A DNA stretch of 64,000 nucleotides from an uncultured Sphingorhabdus sp. (GTDB lineage Bacteria; Pseudomonadota; Alphaproteobacteria; Sphingomonadales; Sphingomonadaceae): NCBI GenBank assembly GCA_937873665.1, contig CALMYW010000394.1, positions 620,001 through 684,000 of the forward strand, written 5' to 3'. A program made the translations under genes and the position numbers. Below, piece after piece: positions 9,188 through 17,270 of the stretch. Under the pieces are notes generated by a model, which did no database searches, was not told the DNA's origin, and worked only from the letters and a program-made list of their open reading frames with translations. Position 1 is the first letter of the stretch. Each line of letters starts with the position of its first letter.

Positions 9188-10776
9188 GGTACCAACACCG
9201 TATCCCGCGCTTCTGGCAACAGTTTCGGATAATCCAGCGTATAGTGCAGCCCGCGGCTTTCCTTGCGCGATAGCGCGGAGCGGATGATGAGGTCGGCCAC
9301 TTCGACCAGATTGCGCAGCTCGATAAGGTCGGGCGTCACGCGGAAGTGGCTGTAATAATCCTCCACCTCCCGCCGGAGCAGGTCGATGCGATGCTTGGCG
9401 CGTTCGAGACGCTTTGTGGTGCGCACGATGCCGACAAAATTCCACATGAACTGGCGGATTTCGCGCCAGCATTGGGCGATCACGACTTCCTCATCGCTGT
9501 CGGTTACGCGGCTTTCATCCCAAGGACGAATGGCGGGCGGTGGCGGCAATTCATCCCAATGCGCGTCGATATGCGCGGCGCATGCATCGCCGAAGACGAA
9601 GCATTCAAGCAGCGAATTGGACGCCAGACGGTTGGCCCCGTGCAGCCCAGACTGGGTCACTTCGCCCGCCGCGTAGAGCCCCGGCGCGTCAGTACGACCA
9701 TCCAGATCCACCAGCACACCGCCGCAGGTATAATGCTGTGCAGGCACGACCGGGATTGGCTCCTTGGTGATATCAATGCCCAGCCCCATCAGCTTTTCAT
9801 AGATATTGGGGAAATGCTCGCGAACGAATTCCGGTTCCTTGTGGCTGATATCCAGATGCACATAATCAAGGCCGTCGCGCTTGATTTCGCCGTCATTGGC
9901 ACGTGCCACAATGTCGCGCGGAGCCAGCTCTGCCCGCTCGTCATAGTCGGGCATATAGCGGTGCCCGGTCTTCGGGTTTTTGAGGATACCGCCCTCACCG
10001 CGCACCGCCTCTGTAATCAGGAAATTCTTGACCTCCAGATTGTAAAGGCAGGTCGGGTGGAACTGCATCATTTCCATGTTCGACACGCGGCATCCCGCGC
10101 GCCAAGCCATTGCGATGCCATCGCCTGTCGCCCCTCGCGGTGCGGTCGAATAGAGATAGGTGCGCCCTGCCCCGCCGGTCGCGAGGATGGTGGCGCGCGC
10201 GGTGAACGCCTCTACCTTCCCGATCTTGCGGTTGAGTGCGTAAATGCCATGCACCCGCCCGCTGGTCGAAAAGCGCTCTTGATGCCGACCGACGATAAGG
10301 TCGATCGCGACCATATCAGGTACCAAGGTGATATTGGGATTATCGCGCGCCGCCGATTCCAGTGCTTGCTGCACCGCCCAGCCGGTCGCGTCGTTGACAT
10401 GGACGATGCGGCGATGGCTATGCCCGCCTTCGCGCGTCAGATGCCATTGCTCGCCAAATTCATTGGTCGGCCCGCCGAGATTGAACGGCACACCCAGCTT
10501 CGCCAGCCGGTCGATCGCCTGAGGGGCATGTTCGATAACAAATTCGACGGTTGCGCGATTGTTTAACCCCGCGCCCGCCACCATCGTGTCTTCGATATGG
10601 CTTTCAAAGGTGTCGCCCGGCTCGAGCACCGCTGCAATCCCGCCCTGCGCCCATGCCGTGGCACCATCGGACAGCGCACCTTTGGCCAATACGGTGACCT
10701 TATGCTTCTGCGCCAGCTGCAGCGCTGCTGTCAGCCCTGCAGCACCCGATCCGATGATGAGAATGTCGGTTTCCAC
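9184..10776 (-). CDS. nadB: L-aspartate oxidase
   Basis: FAD-dependent oxidase (530 aa) that converts L-aspartate to iminoaspartate, the first step of de novo NAD synthesis in the cytoplasm. The N-terminal dinucleotide-binding motif is IIGSGAAGLTAAL (residues 6-18); the active-site region has MMQFHPTCLY, and HYTCGGVLVDLDGRT and GLHGANRLASNSLLE are strongly conserved in NadB and fumarate reductase flavoproteins. The C-terminal helical domain is present, so the enzyme is full length. nadA and nadC are not adjacent. It starts 4 bases after the stop of the ABC ATPase gene, so both are likely on one transcript. Confidence 0.95.
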   Translation of the reverse strand: METDILIIGSGAAGLTAALQLAQKHKVTVLAKGALSDGATAWAQGGIAAVLEPGDTFESHIEDTMVAGAGLNNRATVEFVIEHAPQAIDRLAKLGVPFNLGGPTNEFGEQWHLTREGGHSHRRIVHVNDATGWAVQQALESAARDNPNITLVPDMVAIDLIVGRHQERFSTSGRVHGIYALNRKIGKVEAFTARATILATGGAGRTYLYSTAPRGATGDGIAMAWRAGCRVSNMEMMQFHPTCLYNLEVKNFLITEAVRGEGGILKNPKTGHRYMPDYDERAELAPRDIVARANDGEIKRDGLDYVHLDISHKEPEFVREHFPNIYEKLMGLGIDITKEPIPVVPAQHYTCGGVLVDLDGRTDAPGLYAAGEVTQSGLHGANRLASNSLLECFVFGDACAAHIDAHWDELPPPPAIRPWDESRVTDSDEEVVIAQCWREIRQFMWNFVGIVRTTKRLERAKHRIDLLRREVEDYYSHFRVTPDLIELRNLVEVADLIIRSALSRKESRGLHYTLDYPKLLPEARDTVLVP

Positions 10777-10780
10777 CAGT

Positions 10781-11704
10781 TCACTCCGCGCTTCCGCTGG
10801 TGAGGCTTAGGAACACGTCTTCAAGGTCGGCTTCCTTGGTGGTCACGTCGATAATGCCAAGGCCCAGCCCCTGCACCGCCGCCAGCACTTCACCTGCGTT
10901 CATGCGGTCCTTGTTATAGGTGATCTCGACCGTGCGGTCGGCGACCAGTTCGGTTTTTTCAAACGCATCATGCTTGGGCGCTTCGGCGACATCGCGGTCG
11001 AGCGTCAGCACCACTGCCTTTTCGCGCGCCATTCCGACCAGTTCTTTGGTCGGCTTATTGGCTATCAGCTTGCCATGGTTGATGATCGCGATGCGGTCGC
11101 ACAATTGCTCGGCTTCTTCGAGATAGTGGGTGGTCAGTACAACCGTGGTGCCCTGCTCGTTGAGTGCAACCACATATTCCCAGAGCTGTTGGCGCAATTC
11201 GATATCGACGCCTGCGGTAGGCTCATCAAGCACGATCACCGGCGGCGAATGCACCATCGCCTTGGCCACCAGCAGCCGCCGCTTCATCCCGCCCGATAGC
11301 GTGCGCGCATAGGCGTCGGCCTTGTCCTCCAGTCGCACGGCCTTCAGCAATTCCATCGAACGGCGTTTATCCTTTGGCACGCCGTACAGCCCGGCAAACA
11401 GCTCCAGCGTTTCGAATGGCGTGAAAAAGGGATCGAACATGATCTCTTGCGGCACAATGCCAATCGAAGCCTTGGCGTTGCGCGGATTGACGTCGATGTC
11501 GAATCCCCAGATACTCGCATGACCGGAGGTCTTTTGCACCATGCCCGCCAATATGTTGATAATCGTAGATTTTCCGGCGCCATTTGGTCCCAGAAGTCCA
11601 AAAATCGAACCACGTTCGACGTCAAAGCTGACACCGTCGAGCGCCTGCTTTCCATTAGAGTAGCGTTTCGTGAGATCACGGATCGAAATGGCGGCTTGTG
11701 TCAT
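10781..11704 (-). CDS. ABC transporter ATP-binding protein (ABC-2 export type)
   Basis: ATPase subunit of an ABC-2 type exporter (307 aa), DrrA/CcmA-like. Walker A is GPNGAGKST, the Q-loop region is IVPQEIMFDPFFT, the ABC signature is LSGGMKRR, Walker B is VIVLDEPTAG, and the switch histidine is in LTTHYLEEAE. A C-terminal extension of about 90 residues with mixed alpha/beta character follows, as in antibiotic- and polysaccharide-exporter ATPases. No permease gene lies on either side: downstream is nadB (4-base gap), upstream is the divergent DUF4402 gene, so this ATPase must find its membrane partner elsewhere. The substrate is unknown. Confidence 0.88.
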   Translation of the reverse strand: MTQAAISIRDLTKRYSNGKQALDGVSFDVERGSIFGLLGPNGAGKSTIINILAGMVQKTSGHASIWGFDIDVNPRNAKASIGIVPQEIMFDPFFTPFETLELFAGLYGVPKDKRRSMELLKAVRLEDKADAYARTLSGGMKRRLLVAKAMVHSPPVIVLDEPTAGVDIELRQQLWEYVVALNEQGTTVVLTTHYLEEAEQLCDRIAIINHGKLIANKPTKELVGMAREKAVVLTLDRDVAEAPKHDAFEKTELVADRTVEITYNKDRMNAGEVLAAVQGLGLGIIDVTTKEADLEDVFLSLTSGSAE

Positions 11705-11825
11705 AGATGTTAATCGATAGCCGAGGCCCGACCCGCACGCAACGCAAGGCTTTGCATCAAGGGGTTAAGTCTGGTTAACCATAGACGCTAAGGCAAATTT
11801 GCGAGGATGATGACAGAGCGATCAA

Positions 11826-12380
11826 ATGCGTGGGGCAAAAATCCGAAACAAATGTGCGCGATTCGCGCTGGCTGCGGCTGTGATGGCCGCCGCGACTGCC
11901 CCTGCACATGCGGAAACCGAAGCGCTGGATTCGCAAGTCTCGGTCGTCAGTTCCGGCAGTTTCTATAAGGTTCGCGACCTGCATTTCGGTATCGTTGCTG
12001 CAAGTCCGCTGCCCGGTACGGTGACGGTTGCGCCGAACGGCACGCGTACTTCAACCGGCGGCGTTACCTTGATAGGCAACAGCCATTACCCTGCCGAGTT
12101 TGCTGGCATGAAGCCAACCCAGCCGAACCGTCCCGTCAGGATGCGCGTCGGATCAAACACTGTGTTGCTGACCGGCCCAGGTGCGCCGATGGTCGTCAGC
12201 TTGTTTCGCGCGAATACCAACCCCGCCCAAACGCTCAGCACGATCCCGCGCAACTTTCAGGTGCAGCAGTCGAGCAACGGCGCTTTTGCGCTTTATGTCG
12301 GAGCGACGCTCGCTGTAAACGCTAACCAGCAGCCGGGAACCTACACCGGCACCTGGACGCTGACGCTCGATTACCAATAG
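11826..12380 (+). CDS. DUF4402 domain secreted protein (copy 1)
   Basis: Predicted secreted or envelope protein of the DUF4402 family (184 aa), function unknown. A signal peptide (basic n-region, Ala-rich core, cleavage near AHA-ET at about residue 30) precedes a beta-rich domain. It begins with a short strand followed by DLHFG and GTVTVAPNGTRTSTGG, and ends with PGTYTGTWTLTLDYQ, which is the pattern seen in DUF4402 and in some pilin-like or chaperone-secreted subunits. A paralogue lies 85 bases downstream. No chaperone or usher gene is close by. A TTAA-N6-TTAACC sequence lies upstream at 11765-11780. Confidence 0.8.
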   Translation: MRGAKIRNKCARFALAAAVMAAATAPAHAETEALDSQVSVVSSGSFYKVRDLHFGIVAASPLPGTVTVAPNGTRTSTGGVTLIGNSHYPAEFAGMKPTQPNRPVRMRVGSNTVLLTGPGAPMVVSLFRANTNPAQTLSTIPRNFQVQQSSNGAFALYVGATLAVNANQQPGTYTGTWTLTLDYQ

Positions 12381-12433
12381 CATAAAAAAACCTCAGCAGT
12401 CGGCGGCAAATCGCGAAATCTTCTGTTTACCAA

Positions 12434-12462
12434 ATAGTTATAACTATACTTCTATAACTATA
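12434..12462 (+). promoter_or_regulatory. AT-rich palindrome and direct repeat upstream of DUF4402 copy 2
   Basis: ATAGTTATAACTAT at 12434-12447 is a perfect 14-base palindrome. TATAACTATA occurs twice, at 12439-12448 and 12453-12462, 14 bases apart. The second TATAAC could serve as a -10 element placing the transcription start at or next to the ATG at 12466, which has no visible Shine-Dalgarno. The block stands out sharply from the GC-rich surroundings. Whether it is an operator, a promoter or both is inference. Confidence 0.5.
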
Positions 12463-12465
12463 TGA

Positions 12466-13008
12466 ATGCGCTTCGCCTCCGTCCATCCTTTCACACTTTC
12501 AATGTGCGCCATATTCGCAAGTTGTGCCTCAGGTGCTTGGGCGCAGAATGCCGCAGAGCAGGGGCGTTCTCAGGTCGGAGTCGTAACTCCGCTTAGCTTC
12601 ATCCAAACTGAGGAGTTGAGTTTCGGTCAAATCATTGCCAGCAACACAGCCGGAACCGTTACCGTTGCGCCGGACGGAAGCAGAACGCGGACAGGCAATA
12701 TAACGCTGCTGGGTGCCAGCCACCAACCCGCGGAATTTGCCGGCATGGGCGCATTCAACCAGCGCGTGCAGGTGTCATTGGGAAGCAATTCGATTTTCCT
12801 CACCGGTCCAGGTGTTCGCATGCGCGCCCGCACATTTGTCATTGGGAGCACGCCGACCGCTGTTTTGACGACAACACCCAGAGTGTTCCGCATTGCCGGG
12901 GCAACCGGTGCATTCCGGTTTCCAGTCGGCGCAACACTCGAAGTCGGTGCCAACCAGGCCCCGGGCACCTATCGCGGCACCTGGACAATTACACTCAATT
13001 ACCAATAA
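12466..13008 (+). CDS. DUF4402 domain secreted protein (copy 2)
   Basis: Paralogue of the preceding DUF4402 gene (180 aa), function unknown. A signal peptide precedes a probable cleavage after GAWAQ near residue 27. The mature region shares ELSFGQI, GTVTVAPDGSRTRTG, GASHQPAEFAGM and PGTYRGTWTITLNYQ with copy 1, so a local duplication followed by divergence is likely. No Shine-Dalgarno is visible before ATG 12466 or the overlapping ATG 12462; an AT-rich repeat reaches up to the start codon, so the mRNA may be leaderless. An alternative internal start at ATG 12502 would shorten the signal peptide's n-region. Confidence 0.78.
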   Translation: MRFASVHPFTLSMCAIFASCASGAWAQNAAEQGRSQVGVVTPLSFIQTEELSFGQIIASNTAGTVTVAPDGSRTRTGNITLLGASHQPAEFAGMGAFNQRVQVSLGSNSIFLTGPGVRMRARTFVIGSTPTAVLTTTPRVFRIAGATGAFRFPVGATLEVGANQAPGTYRGTWTITLNYQ

Positions 13009-13052
13009 CTGCCCCGTTGCCGAGGGAGCACAGCTTTGCTAACGGCTTGGGC

Positions 13053-13256
13053 ATGATCGAAGCGCCTGAAACCATCCTAGTCCGCACCCACCGCATCGCC
13101 TGCGACGGCAGCGGCGAAGGCGTTCCCGCCGCACTGGGCCATCCACGTGTGTGGCTGGAAATCGACGAGAGCGGCATGGTCGAATGTGGCTATTGCGATC
13201 GCCGCTATGTGCTTGTCGGCGGACCTGCCGATAATGGGACGCCAAACAACAGCTGA
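13053..13256 (+). CDS. Small zinc-finger (CHCC-type) protein
   Basis: Short protein (67 aa) of the zf-CHCC family, related to the zinc-binding subunit NDUFS6 of complex I. The pattern is ACDG, then GHPRVWLEI, then VECGYCDRRYVL, giving Cys-His-Cys-Cys ligands. I chose ATG 13053 (MIEAPET) because alphaproteobacterial members begin in this way; a TTG at 13017 would add a poorly conserved 12-residue tail. It lies just upstream of tldD on the same strand with a 40-base gap. Role in bacteria is unclear; a complex I accessory function is only an analogy. Confidence 0.8.
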   Translation: MIEAPETILVRTHRIACDGSGEGVPAALGHPRVWLEIDESGMVECGYCDRRYVLVGGPADNGTPNNS

Positions 13257-13296
13257 AGCCCCTTCCGTTCCGTGCCACAGTCCTTATATCGGTGGC

Positions 13297-14724
13297 ATGA
13301 GCATATCAGACCCGCGCAGCTTCCTTTATCAACCCGGCCTTCTCGATCCAGATGGCGCCTTGCGCGTAACGCGCGACGCCCTGAAGGCGTGCGACGATGG
13401 CGAACTCTATCTGCAATATAGCGCCAGCGAGAGTTTCGGTTTCGACGATGGTCGCCTGAAGATGGCGGATTACTCGACCGCCTCCGGCTTTGGCCTGCGC
13501 GGCGTTTCGGGCGAAATGACAGGTTTCAGCCACGCCAATGATTTGAGCGAAGGTGCCATCCGCCGCGCAGCGGAAACGCTGCAATTGCTCGATCCCGCAA
13601 AGGGGCAGGCTGCACCGCCACCGCGCAAGAATAACCGCCATCTTTATACCGACGGCAATCCGCTCGATCTGGTTCCGTTCGCGAAGAAGGTTGCCCTTTG
13701 TCAGCAGATTGACGCTGCCGCCCGAGCACGCGACCCGCGTGTCGCACAAGTGTCTGTCAGCCTCGCAGGCAGTTGGTCCGTGATTGAAATCGTCCGCGCC
13801 GATGGTTTTGTCGCGACTGACATCCGTCCGCTGGTGCGTCTGAATGTCTCTATTGTAACCGAAGAAAATGGCCGCCGCGAAACTGGCACCTACGGCTTTG
13901 GCGGCCGCAAGCTCTATGATGACCTTTTCGATGAAGCCGCATGGAACCATGCGATCGACGAGGCGCTGGCACAATCACTGACCAACCTGCGTTCGGTCGA
14001 TGCCCCTGCGGGCGAAATGACCGTGCTGCTCGGCCCTGGCTGGCCCGGCGTGCTGCTGCACGAAGCGGTCGGTCACGGCCTAGAAGGCGATTTCAACCGC
14101 AAGGGCACCAGCGCCTTTTCGGGCAAGATTGGACAGCGTGTGGCTGCGCCCGGCGTGACCGTGGTCGACGATGGCAGCATGGCAGATCGCCGAGGTTCGC
14201 TTTCAATCGACGATGAAGGCACCCCGACGCAGGAAAACATCCTGATCGAAGACGGCATATTGAAAGGCTATATGCAGGATCGGCTGAATGCGCGGCTGAT
14301 GGGCGTTGCGCCCACTGGCAATGGCCGCCGCCAGAGCTATGCCCACGCCCCGATGCCGCGCATGACCAATACCTTCATGCGCGGGGGCAATGACGACCCT
14401 GCCGAACTGCTGAGCCGGGTGAAGGACGGCATCTTTGCCAAGAGCTTTGGCGGCGGACAGGTCGATATCGTTTCGGGCAAGTTTGTTTTCAGCTGCACCG
14501 AAGCCTATCGCGTCAAGAACGGCAAGCTGGGCGACCCGATCAAGGGCGCGACGCTGATCGGCGATGGCCCGACGTCGCTCACCAAAATCATCGGCATCGG
14601 CAACGACATGGCGCTCGACGAAGGCATCGGAGTGTGTGGCAAAGGTGGCCAGAGCGTGCCTGCGGGTGTGGGGCAGCCGACTACGCTGGTTAGCGCACTG
14701 ACGGTTGGCGGCACGGCTGGATGA
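13297..14724 (+). CDS. tldD: Metalloprotease TldD
   Basis: TldD subunit of the TldD/TldE (PmbA) heterodimeric zinc protease, which degrades unfolded or small peptides in the cytoplasm and matures some RiPP peptides. About 475 aa, the normal length. The metal-binding motif HEAVGHGLEGD is at residues 255-265. The conserved C-terminal domain with GKFVFSCTEAYRVKNGK and the Gly-rich end GKGGQSVPAGVGQPT are intact. ATG 13297 gives the usual N-terminus; the frame is open for 50 codons upstream but that overlaps the zinc-finger gene. The stop overlaps the next gene's ATG (ATGA). tldE/pmbA is not in the window. Confidence 0.94.
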   Translation: MSISDPRSFLYQPGLLDPDGALRVTRDALKACDDGELYLQYSASESFGFDDGRLKMADYSTASGFGLRGVSGEMTGFSHANDLSEGAIRRAAETLQLLDPAKGQAAPPPRKNNRHLYTDGNPLDLVPFAKKVALCQQIDAAARARDPRVAQVSVSLAGSWSVIEIVRADGFVATDIRPLVRLNVSIVTEENGRRETGTYGFGGRKLYDDLFDEAAWNHAIDEALAQSLTNLRSVDAPAGEMTVLLGPGWPGVLLHEAVGHGLEGDFNRKGTSAFSGKIGQRVAAPGVTVVDDGSMADRRGSLSIDDEGTPTQENILIEDGILKGYMQDRLNARLMGVAPTGNGRRQSYAHAPMPRMTNTFMRGGNDDPAELLSRVKDGIFAKSFGGGQVDIVSGKFVFSCTEAYRVKNGKLGDPIKGATLIGDGPTSLTKIIGIGNDMALDEGIGVCGKGGQSVPAGVGQPTTLVSALTVGGTAG

Positions 14725-15299
14725 TCGACGACGATGAAGTGGAGGTTGTTGCACCGCCCGCAGACTGGGCGGAACAGCTTCTTCATTTCTGGTTCGTCGA
14801 CCATGGCTTTGCCGATTGGTTCAAGGGCGGTGATGCCTTTGATGCTGCCGTCACTCAGGGCTTTGCGGCTTGGCGCGATGCCTTGCGTGAACGGCCGACC
14901 GACAATTTTCTGACGGACCCGCAAACCGCACTCGCCGCGGTCATCTTGTTCGACCAGGTGCCGCGCAACGCCTATCGGGGAACGGCTGAAGCCTTCGCCA
15001 CCGATCATCTTGCGCTGGCGATTGCCAAGGCAGCCATAGCGGGAGCGTTCGACGCCAGCCTTTCGAAGGACGAGCGGCTGTTCCTGTATCTGCCATTTGA
15101 ACATAGCGAAAATCGGGACGACCAGCGCGAATCCGTCCGCCTGATCAGCCAACTCGGCGATCCGGACCTGTTGAAATATGCGCAAGACCATCAGGCAATG
15201 ATCGAACGCTTCGGTCGTTTCCCGCACCGCAACAAGACACTTGGCCGCACAGATCGCCCGGGCGAGGCAGAGGCTGTTGCAGCAGGTAACAACTGGTAA
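14721..15299 (+). CDS. DUF924 family protein
   Basis: Cytoplasmic alpha-helical protein of the DUF924 family (192 aa), a TPR-like fold of unknown function. Diagnostic stretches are LLHFWFVDH near the N-terminus, the central AVILFDQVPRNAYRGT, and LFLYLPFEHSE followed by DDQRESVRL. The start overlaps the tldD stop codon by 4 bases, so translation is probably coupled. There is no signal peptide or membrane segment. Nothing in the neighbourhood explains its role beyond co-expression with TldD. Confidence 0.88.
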   Translation: MIDDDEVEVVAPPADWAEQLLHFWFVDHGFADWFKGGDAFDAAVTQGFAAWRDALRERPTDNFLTDPQTALAAVILFDQVPRNAYRGTAEAFATDHLALAIAKAAIAGAFDASLSKDERLFLYLPFEHSENRDDQRESVRLISQLGDPDLLKYAQDHQAMIERFGRFPHRNKTLGRTDRPGEAEAVAAGNNW

Positions 15300-15419
15300 T
15301 TGCTGGCACTATTGCTGCTAATCGCTTGCGCTGCATCAATGCAGGCATATAACTTAAGCACATAGAATCGGGTCGCACAGGTTCCAGGCGCAATAGCGTC
15401 GAACGGAAGGAGTTTTGCC

Positions 15420-16616
15420 GTGCGCACGATGTACCGATTTGCTTCAATTGCCACTCTCGCCGCCGCATTTGCGGTTGTTCCCGGCTCTGCCCAGAAAACG
15501 ACCGGCCCCAAGGCGACCTATGCCATGGACGTACAGACCATGTCGGGAATGGGTATGGGAGCCATGATGGGCGGCGGCCTCGGAAGCCTGCTTGGCGGGG
15601 GCGGCGATAATTATATGCTCGAACTGCGGCTGACTTCGGCCACGCCGTCGCCAGTCCAACCGGAAAAGGGCGATCATTTCTTCCAGCCGCAAGCCAAGAT
15701 GGGCAAATCAGTACCCTTGCTCGGTGATGCGCCGGGGACGACAAAGCCTGACCGCGATTATGATCCCAATCAGACGATGGAAAAGCCCAAGGGCCGCATC
15801 CTGATGTTCTGGGGCTGCCACGCCAATGCGCCCAAGGGCCAGCCCTTCATCATCGACTTCGCCAAAATGCCGACCGCGAAAATGCCCGCCAACATGCCGC
15901 AACAGATGCAGCGCTATGAGGCACAAGCCAAGGCGCGCGATGCGAACGCCGCCTGGTGGCCCAATGGCAAGAGCGGCAAGCAACCCAAATCGGGTTCCTC
16001 GTTGCGCGGTGAGCACCGGATCGCCAGTGCCTTCACACCCGAAATCAAGTTCGCATTGGTCAATGATTATATGGCCTCGCTGAACGTGACCACGAATGAC
16101 TCAGGTGCCCCGATCCTGCTCAACTGGAACAGCGTGCCGACCGCCACGGGCTATGTTGCCTGGGCGATGGGTGGTATGGAGCGCGCTGGTCAAGGGGGCG
16201 ACATGGTGATGTGGACCTCAGCCAACAACCGCGATTTTGGCGAAGGCATGGGCTGGCTGTCGCCCGCCGAAGTACAACGACAGATCGCCGCCAAAAATGT
16301 GATGCCGCCCTCGCAGACCAGTTGCCAGATCCCGGCCGAAGCCAAGGCGGCTGCAGGGGGCATGATGTTCGGTAGTATGAACGCCTTTGGCCCTGAAGAA
16401 AATTTTGCCTTCCCGCCCAAACCCGCCGACCCGAAAGCTGTCTGGAACATCGAATGGACCGCCAAGGCCCGCTTCCGTGCCTTTGCAAGCTTTATGACCG
16501 GCATGGGCAATGCTGGTGCGGGCAGCTTGGGTGACGGCGGAACCGCCCCTGCCCCTAAGAAGAAAAAGCCATGCAAGGGCCCGCTTGGGATTCCCATTCC
16601 GGGGACGGAGTGCTGA
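15420..16616 (+). CDS. Secreted protein of unknown function, Met/Gly-rich
   Basis: I do not recognise this 398-aa protein. A signal peptide (residues 1-24, ending GSAQ) implies export. A Met/Gly-rich flexible stretch (GMGMGAMMGGGLGSLLGGGG) follows at about residues 42-61. The body contains two FWGCHA/CQIPAEA-like cysteine sites and many Lys/Pro residues, and the C-terminus has a Lys-rich run followed by CKGPLGIPIPGTEC. GTG 15420 was chosen because AAGGAG lies 7 bases upstream; ATG 15429 is the alternative. It stands alone, with 120 bases before it and about 90 after it. Confidence 0.75.
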   Translation: MRTMYRFASIATLAAAFAVVPGSAQKTTGPKATYAMDVQTMSGMGMGAMMGGGLGSLLGGGGDNYMLELRLTSATPSPVQPEKGDHFFQPQAKMGKSVPLLGDAPGTTKPDRDYDPNQTMEKPKGRILMFWGCHANAPKGQPFIIDFAKMPTAKMPANMPQQMQRYEAQAKARDANAAWWPNGKSGKQPKSGSSLRGEHRIASAFTPEIKFALVNDYMASLNVTTNDSGAPILLNWNSVPTATGYVAWAMGGMERAGQGGDMVMWTSANNRDFGEGMGWLSPAEVQRQIAAKNVMPPSQTSCQIPAEAKAAAGGMMFGSMNAFGPEENFAFPPKPADPKAVWNIEWTAKARFRAFASFMTGMGNAGAGSLGDGGTAPAPKKKKPCKGPLGIPIPGTEC

Positions 16617-16707
16617 TGAGAACTCTCCCCTCCCGTTAACGTGTGGGGAGAATAGGCATCCCAATATCGCACTGGACGCCACTCCCTCGGTTTGGCACTA
16701 ACAGCAG

Positions 16708-17268
16708 ATGTCCGAATTTTTCGACGCCCTGAACGACAAGCATGTCGAGATGATCGGCAAGCAGCCGGTATTCTTTGTGGCAACGGCTGCTTCGGACGGC
16801 CGAATCAATTTGTCGCCCAAAGGCTATGACAGCTTTGGTGTGCTGGCCCCAAACCGTGTCGCTTATCTCGACCTTGGCGGTTCGGGCAATGAAACGCATG
16901 CGCATCTGTCAGTCGACGGTCGCATCACTTTCATGTTCTGCAATTTCGAACAGCCGGCGCTCATTCTACGGATCTACGGACGTGGTCGACCCGTTTTGCC
17001 GCAGGACGCCGAGTGGGCTGAACTGGCCAGCCATTTCGAAATCCTCCCCGGAACACGTCAGATCATCCTTGTCGATGTCGACAGTGTGCAGACCAGTTGC
17101 GGCTGGGGTGTGCCCTTCATGGCCTTTGAGCGCGAGCGCGAAACACTGAAGAAGGCGCATGCAGGAATGGATGCGGACGCCTGGATAGCAAAAGCGCAAG
17201 GCCGGACCAGAAGCATCGATGGAATAGCGACCCGGCCGACCGACCGCTATTTCGGGCCTGCTGACTGA
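16708..17268 (+). CDS. Pyridoxamine 5'-phosphate oxidase-like FMN-binding protein
   Basis: Member of the PNPOx-like split-barrel superfamily (186 aa), which binds FMN, F420 or haem. The visible pattern is FVATAASDGRINLSPKGYDSF, which includes the usual flavin-phosphate-binding strand, then LDLGGSGNETHAHL and the barrel strand TFMFCNFEQPALILRIYGRG. The C-terminal region with QTSCGWGVPFM is typical of the uncharacterised subgroup whose members are often annotated only as PNPOx family. It is not the vitamin B6 PdxH enzyme by this pattern. The EEP-family gene begins 2 bases after its stop, suggesting one transcript. Confidence 0.83.
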   Translation: MSEFFDALNDKHVEMIGKQPVFFVATAASDGRINLSPKGYDSFGVLAPNRVAYLDLGGSGNETHAHLSVDGRITFMFCNFEQPALILRIYGRGRPVLPQDAEWAELASHFEILPGTRQIILVDVDSVQTSCGWGVPFMAFERERETLKKAHAGMDADAWIAKAQGRTRSIDGIATRPTDRYFGPAD

Positions 17269-17270
17269 CC

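Noticed and set aside
9346..10566. 406-codon open frame on the plus strand
   Set aside because: Antisense to nadB, which has intact FAD and active-site motifs.
11765..11780. TTAA-N6-TTAACC upstream of DUF4402 copy 1, resembling a CtrA box
   Set aside because: The spacing is 6 instead of the required 7, so I do not call a CtrA site.
13017..13052. TTG start for the zinc-finger protein
   Set aside because: It adds 12 residues not typical for the family; ATG 13053 gives the expected N-terminus.
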